Origin: Novosphingobium pentaromativorans US6-1 | Lineage (GTDB): Bacteria; Pseudomonadota; Alphaproteobacteria; Sphingomonadales; Sphingomonadaceae | Assembly: GCF_000767465.1 (NCBI RefSeq) | Contig: NZ_CP009291.1 | Span: forward strand, 1,443,501 to 1,507,500 | Direction of reading: 5' to 3' | Length of the DNA stretch: 64,000 nt | Part shown: in pieces, positions 52,587 through 62,250 of the stretch | Numbering within the stretch: position 1 is the first letter of the stretch | Layout: each line of letters begins with the position of its first letter | Notes under the pieces: model-generated | Told to the model about the DNA's origin: nothing | What the model saw: the letters and a program-made list of their open reading frames with translations, nothing else | The model's database searches: none | Made by a program: the position numbers and the translations under genes

Positions 52587-55232
52587 TCAGAAGCGATAGC
52601 GCGCCGCCACGCCGTAAGTGCGCGGCTGGTTCGGGTAGCCGGAAATCGAGCCGGGCTGCGCCGGGCTGTCGAAGATCTGCAGGATCGAGCGGTCGTTGAG
52701 CAGGTTGCGTCCCCAGACTGACACTTCGACGCCGTTCGCCATCGCATAAGTCAGCGAGGCGCTCAGCTCGTTGATGTCCTGCTTGAAGTCGCGCGCTGCC
52801 TGGATCGCGTCAGTGGCATCGACTATCGCGCCGGTGGCCGGATCCTTGACGGTCAGGCCCGGCAAGCCCTCCACCAGCATGAACGGCGCCTCGTAGTGAT
52901 AGTCGCCGCGCAGGATCAGGGCATCGCCATTGCCGATCTCCTGCGTGTACTGCGCGCCGAAGGTGACCGAGAGCGGCGAATATCCCGGCGGCGTCGAACC
53001 GCTGATGTCGCCCACACCCGAAGATACGAAGCTGTCGTACTTGCCGTCGAGGTAAGTCATCGACAGGCTCAGGAGCAGCGGCTCGACAGGCTTGGCCGTA
53101 CCTTCGAACTCGATACCGAAGACCGACTGCTTGCCCGCATTGGCGAGCAGGAAGCCCGAACCGGTAAAGATGTTCGACTGGAAGTTCCTGATGGTCTGCT
53201 TGAACACCGCGAGGTTGGCGGTGACGAGGCCCCAGTCGCCCTTCAGACCGGCTTCGTAAACCGTCGAATCCTCGGGGTCGGCATAGCGGCTGCCGGCGCG
53301 CAGGTTGGTGACGGCAAGCCCCTGCTGCCGCAAGTCAGCGAGATCGGTCGCGGTCGGCCGGCTGTCGCGCGAGAGGTTGACCGAGGCCGCCTTGTAGCCC
53401 GTCGCATAGCTGGCATAGACATTGACCGTTGGCGTCAGATCATATGCCACGCGCGCGGTGTAGCTGAAGTCGCCATCGCTTACCTTGCCCGATTCCACCG
53501 CATTGGGCACGTTCATGAACGGCGGAAAGTACTGCAACGCCCGCAGCGGGGCGAGCGGATTGGCGGCCGGGTTATTGGCATTGCCTGCCGCATAGGCAGC
53601 GGCATCGCCTGGCGAAAAACCCTGCTGGAGCGCGCCCTGGTAAAGCAGCGCCTGCCGGAACGGGGCATAGGCCGCCGCATCGAGGTCGATGCCAGCAAAA
53701 GTATCGTCCGCCGTCGTCCCGGTCGCAAAGCGCTTCTTGTCGTGGGTATAGTTGAGACCGCCGGTCACGGTCAGGCCCGGGGCGACCTCGAAGTCGAGCT
53801 GGCCGAAGAACGAATAGGCCTCGTTCTTGAGCTTGTAGGCTTCGGTGAGGCCGGTGCCGGGCGTGTAGAATGTGCCGACATACTTTGTCGGATCGCCTTC
53901 CAGCGCGCCGAAGGCCGTCTCCAGTGTCGGGATGCTCAGCGCCCCCTCCGAGAGCCTCTGGACGAGCAGATTGGCGTAGCTGCGGGCGTCATTGCCCCAG
54001 TAGACCTCGTTGTTCTGGTCGATCTTCTCGTTGAAATAATAAGCGCCGACGAGCCCGTGGATGCGCTCGCCGATGTCGAAGTTGGCACGCAGTTCCTGGG
54101 TGAAGGTCTTGATCCGCAAGTCCTGGAAATTGCGTTCCAGAAGGTCCGCGCTCGAGAAGTCGGAATCCTGGTCGGTCACGATATTTGAGCGACGATAGGC
54201 CGTGATCGAGGTCAGCTGGACATCGCCAAGATCGTAGTCGACCTGCCCGGAAAGGCCCCAGTTCTCGATGTCGTTGGTCGAAAGCCGGTTGTTGTAGGTG
54301 ACGTTGTCGAATTTCTCGTCCGGCTGGTTCACGACGCCGCCAAGCGCGAAGATCGCCGCCGTCGGCAGGGCCTGGCGCAAGTTGACCGCAGCACAGCAGT
54401 TCTCGTCGATCTTGCCGTAGTCGCCGATCAGGCGAACCTGCAGATCGTCGTGGTTGTCGAACAGCAACTGGCCCCGCGTGAACCAGCGATCGCGGTCGTT
54501 GGTGCGCTTGCCGGTGCCGAGGTCGGAGACGATGCCGTCGCGCTTGTTGAGCCCGCCGGCAAGGCTCACCGCAATGGTATCGCTGACCGGTCCGGTGACG
54601 CGGCCCTTCACGGTCACTGCATCGTAATTGCCGTAGGTCGCCTCGAAGTTGCCGCCCAGTTCGAACTGCGGCTTCATCGTGACAATGGAAATCACGCCGG
54701 CCGAGGCATTCTTGCCAAACAACGTCGATTGCGGCCCGCGCAGAACTTCGATCCGTTCGACATCCGGGAAGTCGGCAATCATCGAGGCCGAGCGCGAACG
54801 ATAAATGCCATCGACGAAGAGGCCCACCGAGGGCTCGATCCCGGCATTGTTGGCGCCGTTGCCAAAGCCGCGAATGTAGAAATTGGTGTTGGCCGAGCTT
54901 TGCAGCTGGTTGACGCGCAGCGATGGCACAAGCGTCTGCAGGTCCTTCAGATCGCGCACCTGCGCGCGTTCGATGGTCTCGCCACTAGTGACTGCGACGG
55001 ATACCGGCACGTCCTGCAGGGTCTGCTCGCGCTTCGTGGCGGTAACGACGATCTCGTCGACCGACAGCGCCTCACCCTCGGCGTCCTGGGCCGCGGCAGC
55101 GGGCGCCCAGCCCCAGATCGCTGCTGCCGCGCCAGTCAACAGGACCGCCCGGACCGATTCCATCCGCCGCGCCATAATCGCACCGCGCACGCAGAAGACG
55201 TCTGCGGCCCGACCGCCAGAAAAACCTTTCAT
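52587..55232 (-). CDS. TonB-dependent outer-membrane receptor
   Basis: 881 residues from ATG 55232 (GCGAGGATTGC upstream); an internal ATG at 55175 is a second possibility. Signal sequence (VLLTGAAAAIWGWAPAAAAQ), TonB-box region DEIVVTATKREQTLQDVP, plug with NFYIRGFGNGANNAGIEPSVGLFVDGIY and IEVLRGPQSTLFGKNASAGVI, and a long barrel ending RTYGVAARYRF. The plug resembles the large sphingomonad receptor group often tied to uptake of aromatics, carbohydrates or siderophores. No substrate gene is adjacent, so the ligand is unknown. Confidence 0.95.
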   Translation of the reverse strand: MKGFSGGRAADVFCVRGAIMARRMESVRAVLLTGAAAAIWGWAPAAAAQDAEGEALSVDEIVVTATKREQTLQDVPVSVAVTSGETIERAQVRDLKDLQTLVPSLRVNQLQSSANTNFYIRGFGNGANNAGIEPSVGLFVDGIYRSRSASMIADFPDVERIEVLRGPQSTLFGKNASAGVISIVTMKPQFELGGNFEATYGNYDAVTVKGRVTGPVSDTIAVSLAGGLNKRDGIVSDLGTGKRTNDRDRWFTRGQLLFDNHDDLQVRLIGDYGKIDENCCAAVNLRQALPTAAIFALGGVVNQPDEKFDNVTYNNRLSTNDIENWGLSGQVDYDLGDVQLTSITAYRRSNIVTDQDSDFSSADLLERNFQDLRIKTFTQELRANFDIGERIHGLVGAYYFNEKIDQNNEVYWGNDARSYANLLVQRLSEGALSIPTLETAFGALEGDPTKYVGTFYTPGTGLTEAYKLKNEAYSFFGQLDFEVAPGLTVTGGLNYTHDKKRFATGTTADDTFAGIDLDAAAYAPFRQALLYQGALQQGFSPGDAAAYAAGNANNPAANPLAPLRALQYFPPFMNVPNAVESGKVSDGDFSYTARVAYDLTPTVNVYASYATGYKAASVNLSRDSRPTATDLADLRQQGLAVTNLRAGSRYADPEDSTVYEAGLKGDWGLVTANLAVFKQTIRNFQSNIFTGSGFLLANAGKQSVFGIEFEGTAKPVEPLLLSLSMTYLDGKYDSFVSSGVGDISGSTPPGYSPLSVTFGAQYTQEIGNGDALILRGDYHYEAPFMLVEGLPGLTVKDPATGAIVDATDAIQAARDFKQDINELSASLTYAMANGVEVSVWGRNLLNDRSILQIFDSPAQPGSISGYPNQPRTYGVAARYRF

Positions 55233-55528
55233 GCAATCCTCGCTGTACAAACCCGTCCGGCGGCCCGCATCTTGCCCTGCACGGTGCCACCGCATTTAGA
55301 ACTTTCGATATTTATAAGGAGATTCAATTAGGCACAATCGTATGTCTGGCCATTCCAGTGAATAAGCGATACCTTGTGTCGCACACGCCACAGCTACTGT
55401 CCGATTGTGATTGCAAGCAGTACCGCTTGCCGGAATCACTTGTATCGGCTAAGGGCGCGGCAATTTTGCGGTGCAGCAAACAGCATCGCGATGATGCCAT
55501 TTGGCCCCCTCGAATTGTAAGGCTAACG

Positions 55529-57361
55529 ATGTCCGCCCCGCTTCCCCTGCGCAATATCGCGATCATTGCGCACGTCGACCACGGCAAGACCACGCTTGTG
55601 GACCAGCTTTTCCGCCAGTCCGGCACCTTCCGCGACAACCAGCGCGTGGAAGAGCGTGCGATGGACTCCAACGACCTCGAGAAGGAGCGCGGGATCACCA
55701 TTCTTGCGAAGCCGACCTCGATCGAGTGGAACGGCTATCGCATCAACATCGTCGACACCCCCGGCCACGCCGACTTCGGCGCCGAGGTGGAACGCATCCT
55801 CTCGATGGTCGACGGCGTGATCCTGCTGGTCGACAGCTCGGAAGGCGCGATGCCGCAGACCAAGTTCGTCACCGGCAAGGCGCTCGGCCTCGGCCTCAAG
55901 CCGATCGTCGTCGTCAACAAGATCGACCGTCCCGACGGCCGTCACTCCGAAGTGCTCGACGAAGTGTTCGACCTCTTCGTCAGCCTCGACGCCAATGACG
56001 AGCAGCTCGATTTCCCGACGCTCTACGCCTCGGGCCGCAACGGCTACGCCAGCTACGATCCCGACGCGCGCGAAGGCACCCTGACCCCGCTGTTCGAAAA
56101 GATCGTCGAGCACGTTCCTGCGCCGAACCTCGACGTCGACGCGCCGTTCTCGTTCCTCGCCACCCTGCTCGACCGCGACAACTTCATGGGCCGCGTGCTG
56201 ACCGGCCGCGTCCAGTCGGGCACGCTCAAGGTCAACGACCCGATCCGCGCCATCGACATGGACGGCAAGGTGATCGAAACCGGCCGCGCCACCAAGGTCC
56301 TGACTTTCCGCGGCCTCGACCGCGTGCCCGTCGATGAAGCCCGCGCCGGCGACATCATCGCGCTCGCCGGGCTCGAGAAGGCGACCGTGTCAAACACCAT
56401 CGCAGATCCCTCGGTCACCGAGGCGATCCAGGCCCAGCCGATCGACCCGCCGACGCTGGCCATGCGCTTCGCCGTCAACGACAGCCCGCTTGCCGGGCGC
56501 GAAGGCGACAAGGTGACCAGCCGCATGATCCGCGATCGCCTGATGCGCGAAGCGGAAACCAATGTCGCCATCCGCGTCACCGAATCGGCGGACAAGGACA
56601 GCTTCGAGGTTGCCGGTCGCGGCGAACTCCAGCTTGGCGTCCTGATCGAGACGATGCGCCGCGAGGGCTTCGAACTGGGCATCAGCCGTCCGCGCGTGCT
56701 GTTCCAGACCGACGAGAGCGGACAGCGCACCGAACCTTACGAAACCGTCGTGATCGACGTGGACGATGAATATTCGGGCACGGTCGTCGAGAAGATGCAG
56801 CGCCGCAAGGCCGAGCTGACCGACATGCGTCCCTCCGGCGCAGGCAAGACCCGTATCACCTTCTCGGCCCCCTCGCGCGGCCTGATCGGCTACCACGGCG
56901 AGTTCCTTTCGGACACCCGCGGCACCGGCATCATGAACCGCCTGTTCGAGAAGTACGACGCGCACAAGGGCCCCATCGAGGGCCGCCTCAACGGCGTGCT
57001 GATCTCGAACGGCACCGGCGAGGCAGTGGGTTATGCGCTCAACAGCCTTGAGGATCGCGGCGTGCTGTTCGTCAAGCCGCAGGAGAAGATCTACGAGGGC
57101 ATGATCATCGGCGAGAACGCCAAGCCCGACGATCTCGAAGTCAACCCGATGAAGTCCAAGCAGCTGACGAACTTCCGTTCGACCGGCAAGGACGACGCCA
57201 TCCGCCTGACCCCGCCGCGGGTCATGACGCTCGAACAGGCCATCGCCTACATCGACGACGACGAAATGGTCGAAGTCACGCCGCAGTCCATCCGTCTGCG
57301 CAAGGCGATCCTCGATCCGCACGAGCGCAAGAAGGCCAGCCGCAAGAAGGAAGCGGCGTAA
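55529..57361 (+). CDS. typA: Ribosome-associated GTPase TypA/BipA
   Basis: 610 residues from ATG 55529. Translational GTPase motifs: G1 [10 protein letters not shown], effector [14 protein letters not shown]3 [10 protein letters not shown]4 NKIDRP. EF-G-like domains III and V and the BipA-specific C-terminus follow ([27 protein letters not shown]). It helps assemble 50S subunits, especially in cold or stress. A longer in-frame reading upstream has no family similarity. Confidence 0.97.
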   Translation: MSAPLPLRNIAIIAHVDHGKTTLVDQLFRQSGTFRDNQRVEERAMDSNDLEKERGITILAKPTSIEWNGYRINIVDTPGHADFGAEVERILSMVDGVILLVDSSEGAMPQTKFVTGKALGLGLKPIVVVNKIDRPDGRHSEVLDEVFDLFVSLDANDEQLDFPTLYASGRNGYASYDPDAREGTLTPLFEKIVEHVPAPNLDVDAPFSFLATLLDRDNFMGRVLTGRVQSGTLKVNDPIRAIDMDGKVIETGRATKVLTFRGLDRVPVDEARAGDIIALAGLEKATVSNTIADPSVTEAIQAQPIDPPTLAMRFAVNDSPLAGREGDKVTSRMIRDRLMREAETNVAIRVTESADKDSFEVAGRGELQLGVLIETMRREGFELGISRPRVLFQTDESGQRTEPYETVVIDVDDEYSGTVVEKMQRRKAELTDMRPSGAGKTRITFSAPSRGLIGYHGEFLSDTRGTGIMNRLFEKYDAHKGPIEGRLNGVLISNGTGEAVGYALNSLEDRGVLFVKPQEKIYEGMIIGENAKPDDLEVNPMKSKQLTNFRSTGKDDAIRLTPPRVMTLEQAIAYIDDDEMVEVTPQSIRLRKAILDPHERKKASRKKEAA

Positions 57362-57368
57362 ACCGATC

Positions 57369-57411
57369 AAAAAAAGCCTCCCCGGGCCATCTCGGGGAGG
57401 CTTTTTTCTTG
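57369..57411 (+). terminator. Intrinsic terminator of typA
   Basis: AAAAAAAGCCTCCCCG and CGGGGAGGCTTTTTT form a long stem with an 8-base loop and a T-tract, 10 bases after the typA stop; it would also work on the minus strand. Confidence 0.92.
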
Positions 57412-57448
57412 AGGCTGGGCTTAGATTGCCCGGGCCCTCTCCAGGCCG

Positions 57449-57475
57449 CTCACCTTAAGCCTGTCGAAGGGTGAG
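57449..57475. repeat. Short palindromic extragenic element (CTCACC/GGTGAG)
   Basis: CTCACC and GGTGAG flank a core that reads CCTTCGACAGGCTTAA on the minus strand. The core resembles the CCTTCGACAGGCTCAGG-type motif scattered through many alphaproteobacterial genomes. Only one copy is seen in this window, so its repeat status is inferred. Confidence 0.4.
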
Positions 57476-57635
57476 GATGTGCCTCCAGACCAACGCCCTG
57501 CCGCGCGCACCGCACGGCGTGTTACAAACTGCGACAAGTTCAGTGTCGGTTCAGTCCGCACCCGCCATGGTCCTCTTCTAACGTGCCCACCGATACCGCC
57601 GTCACCCGGTTGGCAATCCGAAGGGAGACGCCCAC

Positions 57636-58100
57636 ATGAAATCCAGACTGAAATCTCTTGCCACCAAGATTGGCCTCGGAGCCTTTCTTGCGGCCTCCAC
57701 GCTTGCCTTGGCCGCACCGGCCGAAGCGCGCGACCGACATCACGACGGCGACGACGCGGCGATTGCCATAGGCGCCGGGCTGATCGGCCTCGCGGTTGGC
57801 GCAGCGCTCGCCGACGACGGCGACCGTTATTACTACGACAGGGACTACTATCCCTCGCGCCGCTACGTAACCGTGCGCGGCTATCCCGGCTATTATTATT
57901 ACTATGAGGGCCGGCCAAACCGCTATTACCGCGACCGCTACTACGATCGCTATTACGGCCGTTATCACCGCGAACGCTGGAGCCGGGACCGCGACTGGCG
58001 CCATGACCGCAGGGACTGGCGCCGCGACCGCCGGGACTGGCGGCATGACCGCCGCCACCGCGACCGCGACTATCGCTACGAACGGCGCTACCGCCGCTGA
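57636..58100 (+). CDS. Secreted Tyr/Arg/Asp-rich low-complexity protein
   Basis: 154 residues: signal peptide (IGLGAFLAASTLALAAPAEA), a glycine-rich hydrophobic hairpin (AIAIGAGLIGLAVGAALAD, a glycine-zipper-like segment), then a tail built almost only of Tyr, Arg, Asp, His and Trp. The tail includes YYYYYEG, RYYRDRYYDRYYGRY and three imperfect repeats of DWRHDRR. The zipper suggests membrane or outer-membrane association; RcnB-like secreted proteins have similar charged tails. No function can be assigned. Confidence 0.85.
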   Translation: MKSRLKSLATKIGLGAFLAASTLALAAPAEARDRHHDGDDAAIAIGAGLIGLAVGAALADDGDRYYYDRDYYPSRRYVTVRGYPGYYYYYEGRPNRYYRDRYYDRYYGRYHRERWSRDRDWRHDRRDWRRDRRDWRHDRRHRDRDYRYERRYRR

Positions 58101-58225
58101 TCGAAACCGGTTTGCGGGCGTTTCGCGGCTCATGCGTGACATAAACGCAAGCCCCGCACGGATATCGACGCTTCCCGTTGGCGATCACCGGCCTCTCCCC
58201 CTCGCCAAGCGGGGCGGGGGAGGCT

Positions 58226-59399
58226 ATGGCGCTCGCCACCATGGACACCGCCGACCTGCGCATCGCCCTGTTTTCGGGCAACTACAATTACGTTCGTGAC
58301 GGGGCCAACCAGGCCCTCAACCGTCTCGCCGAGTATCTCCTGCGCCAGGGCGCCAAGGTGCGCGTCTATGCGCCTGTCGTGACCGAACCCGCGTTCGAGC
58401 CGACCGGCGACCTCATCGGCGTCCACTCCGTGCCCATTCCCTCGCGTTCGGAATATCGCGTTCCACTGGCGATTTCCGGCAAGGCACGCAGGGGATCTCA
58501 AGGCTTTCTCGCCCCACATCGTGCATGTCTCCTCGCCCGACCCGGTCGGCCATCAGGCGGTGAGCTGGGCCCGCAAGCGCGGCCTGCCGATCCTCGCTTC
58601 GGTGCATACCCGCTTCGAGACCTACCTGCGCTACTACAACATGGCCTGGGGCGAGCCAGTGATCGAGGCGATCCTGCGCCGTTTCTACCGCCGCTGCGAC
58701 GCTCTGGTCGCTCCGTCCGAATCGATGGCGCAATTGCTGCGCGAACAGCGCATGAACTATGATGTCTCGATCTGGTCGCGCGGCGTCGACCGCGAGATTT
58801 TCCACCCGGGCCGCCGCGACCTCGACTGGCGCCGTGCCCACGGCATTGCCGACGACGAGGTGACAATCGGCTTTCTGGGCCGGCTCGTCATGGAAAAGGG
58901 CCTCGACGTCTTTTCCGACACGCTCGACGAACTGCGCCGCCGCAAGGTGAAGTACAAGGTCCTCGTCATCGGCGAGGGTCCGGCGCGCGAGTGGTTCGAG
59001 GCGCGCCTTCCCGGCGCCGCTTTCGTCGGTTTCCAGCAGGGCGCGGACCTTGGCCGCGCCGTCGCCAGCATGGACCTGCTGTTCAATCCCTCGGTCACCG
59101 AGACTTTCGGGAACGTGACGCTGGAGGCGATGGCCTGCGGCCTGCCCGTTGTCGCCGCTGCCGCGACCGGCAGCCAGAGCCTCGTCGACGACCGCGTTTC
59201 GGGCCGCCTCCTGCCGCCCGGCGCGATCCACCAGTTCGCCGAGGCGCTCAAGGCCTATATCGAAGACCCGGTACTGCGACTCTCGCACGGCAAGGCGGGC
59301 GAGGATCGCGCCGCCGAGTTCAGCTGGGACAAGATCAACCAGGCCGTCGCCGACACCTACATCCGCCTGATCCGCCAGAAGACCGGCGCCCGGGCCTGA
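58226..59399 (+). pseudogene. GT4-type glycosyltransferase interrupted by a one-base frameshift
   Basis: The N-terminal frame (LRIALFSGNYNYVRDGANQALNRLAEYLLRQG) is a GT-B acceptor domain and ends in wrong-frame sequence after SGKARR. The second frame resumes with HVSSPDPVGHQAVSWARKRGLP, VGFxGRLVxEKGLD (here IGFLGRLVMEKGLD) and SVTETFGNVTLEAMACGLPVV, the donor domain with its E-x7-E motif. Removing one G from the GGGG run at 58491-58494 joins them as RRDLKAFSPHIVHVSS. It resembles the sulfoquinovosyl/mannosyltransferase-like group. The error could be sequencing, or a real or phase-variable mutation. Confidence 0.85.
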
Positions 59400-59414
59400 C
59401 CGCGCACCAGTATT

Positions 59415-59852
59415 TCAGTCCAGGATGCCGCGCGCTTTCATGCGCATGGCAAACCACAGCAGGGCGATGGCGACGATCCAGATCAACGCGCTCATCGCCA
59501 TGCCGCCCGCCCCGGTGACGGCCGCGGGCGCATCGCTGGTCCACTGATAGACCGTGGTCAGCGCAAGACCGAGCAGCGAGGCGGCGAAAGCCGCTATCGC
59601 CCAGCGCGAGCGCATGACCAGCAGGACCGAGCCGAGCAGCGCGCCCCACGTGCCTAGCGCCCATGCGACGATGGACCAGGCGGGAAACGTGTCGATGTAG
59701 TCGATCATCTCGGGCGGAAACTGCGCAAGGTAGGTCGGGCTGCGCGTCACCGTCAGCGTAAAGTCGAGGCAGCCGAAGGCATTCCACGGGATCGACAGCA
59801 GCGCTGCCACCCAGAAGTACCACGGGGTCCCTACGCCGGTCGCTTTGTCCAT
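59415..59852 (-). CDS. Four-span membrane protein of unknown function
   Basis: 145 residues from ATG 59852; the frame continues further upstream but would overlap rarA. Four hydrophobic segments: WYFWVAALLSIPWNAFGCLDF, then IVAWALGTWGALLGSVLLVM, then WAIAAFAASLLGLALTTVYQW, and MSALIWIVAIALLWFAM. The loop between spans 1 and 2 (TRSPTYLAQFPPEMIDYIDTFP) recurs in small sphingomonad membrane proteins I cannot name. It is convergent with the glycosyltransferase gene. Confidence 0.82.
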   Translation of the reverse strand: MDKATGVGTPWYFWVAALLSIPWNAFGCLDFTLTVTRSPTYLAQFPPEMIDYIDTFPAWSIVAWALGTWGALLGSVLLVMRSRWAIAAFAASLLGLALTTVYQWTSDAPAAVTGAGGMAMSALIWIVAIALLWFAMRMKARGILD

Positions 59853-59945
59853 CGCATCCCACCATTTTGCATTTCCTTGTGGGCGCAAGCCTATCGCGCG
59901 CGGCAGACCGGTGCAATTGCGGGCAACTCTCGCTAGATAGGCCCC

Positions 59946-61265
59946 ATGGCCGACCTGTTTGCCGACGATATTCCCGCAACGCCTCCCGACGAACCGCGCG
60001 AGGACGCTCCGCTCGCCGACCGGCTGCGACCGCGCACGCTGGCCGACGTGGTCGGGCAGGAGCACCTGACCGGTCCGGAAGGCGCGATCGGGCGCATGGT
60101 CGCTGCCGGACGCCTGTCCTCGATGATCCTGTGGGGTCCGCCCGGCACCGGCAAGACGAGCACGGCGCGCCTGCTGGCCGATGCCGTGGGCATGCGCTTT
60201 GCCGCGGTCTCCGCCGTCTTTTCCGGGGTGGCAGACCTCAAGAAGGCCTTCGCAGAGGCCGAAGTGGCCGCAAGGGCCGGGCAACGCACGCTGCTATTCG
60301 TGGACGAGATCCACCGCTTCAACCGGGCCCAGCAGGATGGCTTCCTGCCCTTCGTCGAGCGCGGCACCGTCACCCTCGTCGGGGCGACGACCGAGAACCC
60401 CAGCTTCGCGCTCAACGCCGCCCTCCTGAGCCGGGCGCAAGTGCTGATCCTGCACCGCCTCGACGCCGAGGCGCTGGGTGCGCTGATCGACAAGGCCGAG
60501 GCGCTGGAAGGCCCCCTCCCCCTTGATGCCGCCGCGCGTGAGGCGCTGATCGCATCGGCCGACGGCGATGGCCGCTTCCTGCTCAATCAGGCCGAGACGC
60601 TCTATGCCGCCAAGATCGCGGAAAAACTCGACCCGGCCGGGCTCGGCCAGTTCCTGCAGCGGCGCGTGGCCGTCTATGACAAGGACCGCGACGGCCACTA
60701 CAATCTGATCTCGGCGCTGCACAAAAGCCTTCGCGGATCCGATCCGCAGGCCGCGCTCTACTATCTCGCCCGGATGCTGACGGCGGGCGAGGAACCGCTC
60801 TACGTCCTGCGCCGCCTGGTGCGTTTCGCCTCGGAAGACGTCGGACTGGCCGATCCCCAGGCCCTCGTCCAGTGCCTTGCTGCCAAGGATGCCTACGAAT
60901 TCCTCGGCTCGCCCGAAGGCGAACTGGCGATCGTACAGGCCTGCCTCTACCTCGCCACCGCCCCCAAATCGAATGCGGCCTACATGGCGTTCAAGTCCTC
61001 GTTCCGCAGCGCAAAGGAAACCGGTTCGCTCAGCCCGCCGGCCAACATCCTGAATGCGCCGACCAAGCTGATGAAGGACATCGGCTACGGCAAGGACTAC
61101 GCCTACGACCACGACGCGCCCGACGGCTTTTCCGGCGACAATTACTGGCCCGAAGAGATGGCTCCGCAGACCTACTATGCGCCGGTAGAGCGCGGTTTCG
61201 AACGCGAGATCCTCAAGCGCATCGACTGGTGGAACCGCAAGCGCGCCGAACGGCGCGAGCAGTGA
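59946..61265 (+). CDS. rarA: Replication-associated recombination protein RarA (MgsA)
   Basis: 439-residue AAA+ ATPase that acts at stalled replication forks. Walker A GPPGTGKTSTARLL, Walker B TLLFVDEIHRFNRAQQDGFLP, sensor 1 LVGATTENPSF, and the C-terminal tetramerisation domain (DGHYNLISALHKSLRGSDPQAALYYLARML; FRSAKETGSLSPPANILNAPTKLMKDIGYGKDY). Full length. The stop overlaps the next start (GTGA). Confidence 0.97.
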   Translation: MADLFADDIPATPPDEPREDAPLADRLRPRTLADVVGQEHLTGPEGAIGRMVAAGRLSSMILWGPPGTGKTSTARLLADAVGMRFAAVSAVFSGVADLKKAFAEAEVAARAGQRTLLFVDEIHRFNRAQQDGFLPFVERGTVTLVGATTENPSFALNAALLSRAQVLILHRLDAEALGALIDKAEALEGPLPLDAAAREALIASADGDGRFLLNQAETLYAAKIAEKLDPAGLGQFLQRRVAVYDKDRDGHYNLISALHKSLRGSDPQAALYYLARMLTAGEEPLYVLRRLVRFASEDVGLADPQALVQCLAAKDAYEFLGSPEGELAIVQACLYLATAPKSNAAYMAFKSSFRSAKETGSLSPPANILNAPTKLMKDIGYGKDYAYDHDAPDGFSGDNYWPEEMAPQTYYAPVERGFEREILKRIDWWNRKRAERREQ

Positions 61266-62170
61266 ACGCCGCGGCGCATGGCGGGCCGCGCTTTCGCCAC
61301 TTCATGGCGATCGACTGGTCCGGCGCTGTCGGCCCGCGCCAGAAAGGCATCGCGGTCGGCCTGTGCGACCTCAGCGGCGCAGCGCCGCAAATCGTGCGCC
61401 CGCGCGATCACGCCGTCTGGTCGCGGCAGGACGTGCTCGATCTTCTATTGCACGACCTGCCCGACGACACCCTGGTCGGGCTCGACCTCGGCATCTCGCT
61501 GCCTTTCGCCGACGCCGGGGCCTTCTTCCCCGGCTGGAACGAAAGCCCCGGGGATGCCCGCGCGCTCTGGGCGCTGATCGATGCGGTCTGCGCGGGCGAT
61601 GCGGACCTATGCGCCACCAGTTTCGTCGACCACGCCAGGGCCAGCGCCTATTTTCGCCGTCACGGCGGGCGGGAGGGCGAACAATTCCACCTGCCCGGCG
61701 CGGCACATCGGCGCGGGCGGATGCGCGTGACCGAGGAGGCGCAGGCCCGCGCGGGCTGCAAGCCCTATTCGAACTTCAACCTCGTCGGCGCGGCGCAAGT
61801 CGGCAAGTCCAGCCTGACCGGGATGCGCATGCTCCATCGCCTTGGCGGCACAGTGCCGGTCTGGCCCATCGACCCGCTGCCGGCGCGCGGGTCCGTCATC
61901 GTCGAGATCTACACGACGCTGGCCGCCGTAGCGGCAGGCCGCTCGCCTTCCCGCGCCAAGATGACGACGTTCGAGGCCTTGGCTGACGCGCTCGCGGCGC
62001 TGGGTTCCCCGCCCGCCCGGGGCAGCGGCGCGATCGACGATCATACCAGCGACGCGCTGCTCACCGCCGCCTGGCTGCGCCGCGCCGCCTGCGACCCGGC
62101 ACTCTGGCAACCGGCTGAACTGACGCCGGAATTGGCCTGCACCGAGGGCTGGACCTTCGGCGCGGCATAG
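61262..62170 (+). CDS. DUF429-like (predicted RNase H-fold) protein
   Basis: 302 residues from GTG 61262, overlapping the rarA stop. It opens with FMAIDWSGAVGPRQKGIAVGLCDL, a first-strand acidic motif as in RNase H-like folds, and later has VGLDLGISLPF, SVIVEIYTTLAA and DDHTSDALLTAAWLRRA. These are acidic residues in the order expected for a two- or three-metal nuclease site. Coupling to rarA suggests nucleic-acid metabolism. The family assignment is by motif pattern; the activity is unproven. Confidence 0.75.
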   Translation: MNAAAHGGPRFRHFMAIDWSGAVGPRQKGIAVGLCDLSGAAPQIVRPRDHAVWSRQDVLDLLLHDLPDDTLVGLDLGISLPFADAGAFFPGWNESPGDARALWALIDAVCAGDADLCATSFVDHARASAYFRRHGGREGEQFHLPGAAHRRGRMRVTEEAQARAGCKPYSNFNLVGAAQVGKSSLTGMRMLHRLGGTVPVWPIDPLPARGSVIVEIYTTLAAVAAGRSPSRAKMTTFEALADALAALGSPPARGSGAIDDHTSDALLTAAWLRRAACDPALWQPAELTPELACTEGWTFGAA

Positions 62171-62250
62171 ACCACAACCTGTCCCATCGAGGGCGCCCCT
62201 CCCCCCGGTCCGGGCGTCGCTCCACCAAACCGATAGGGACACACTATCAC

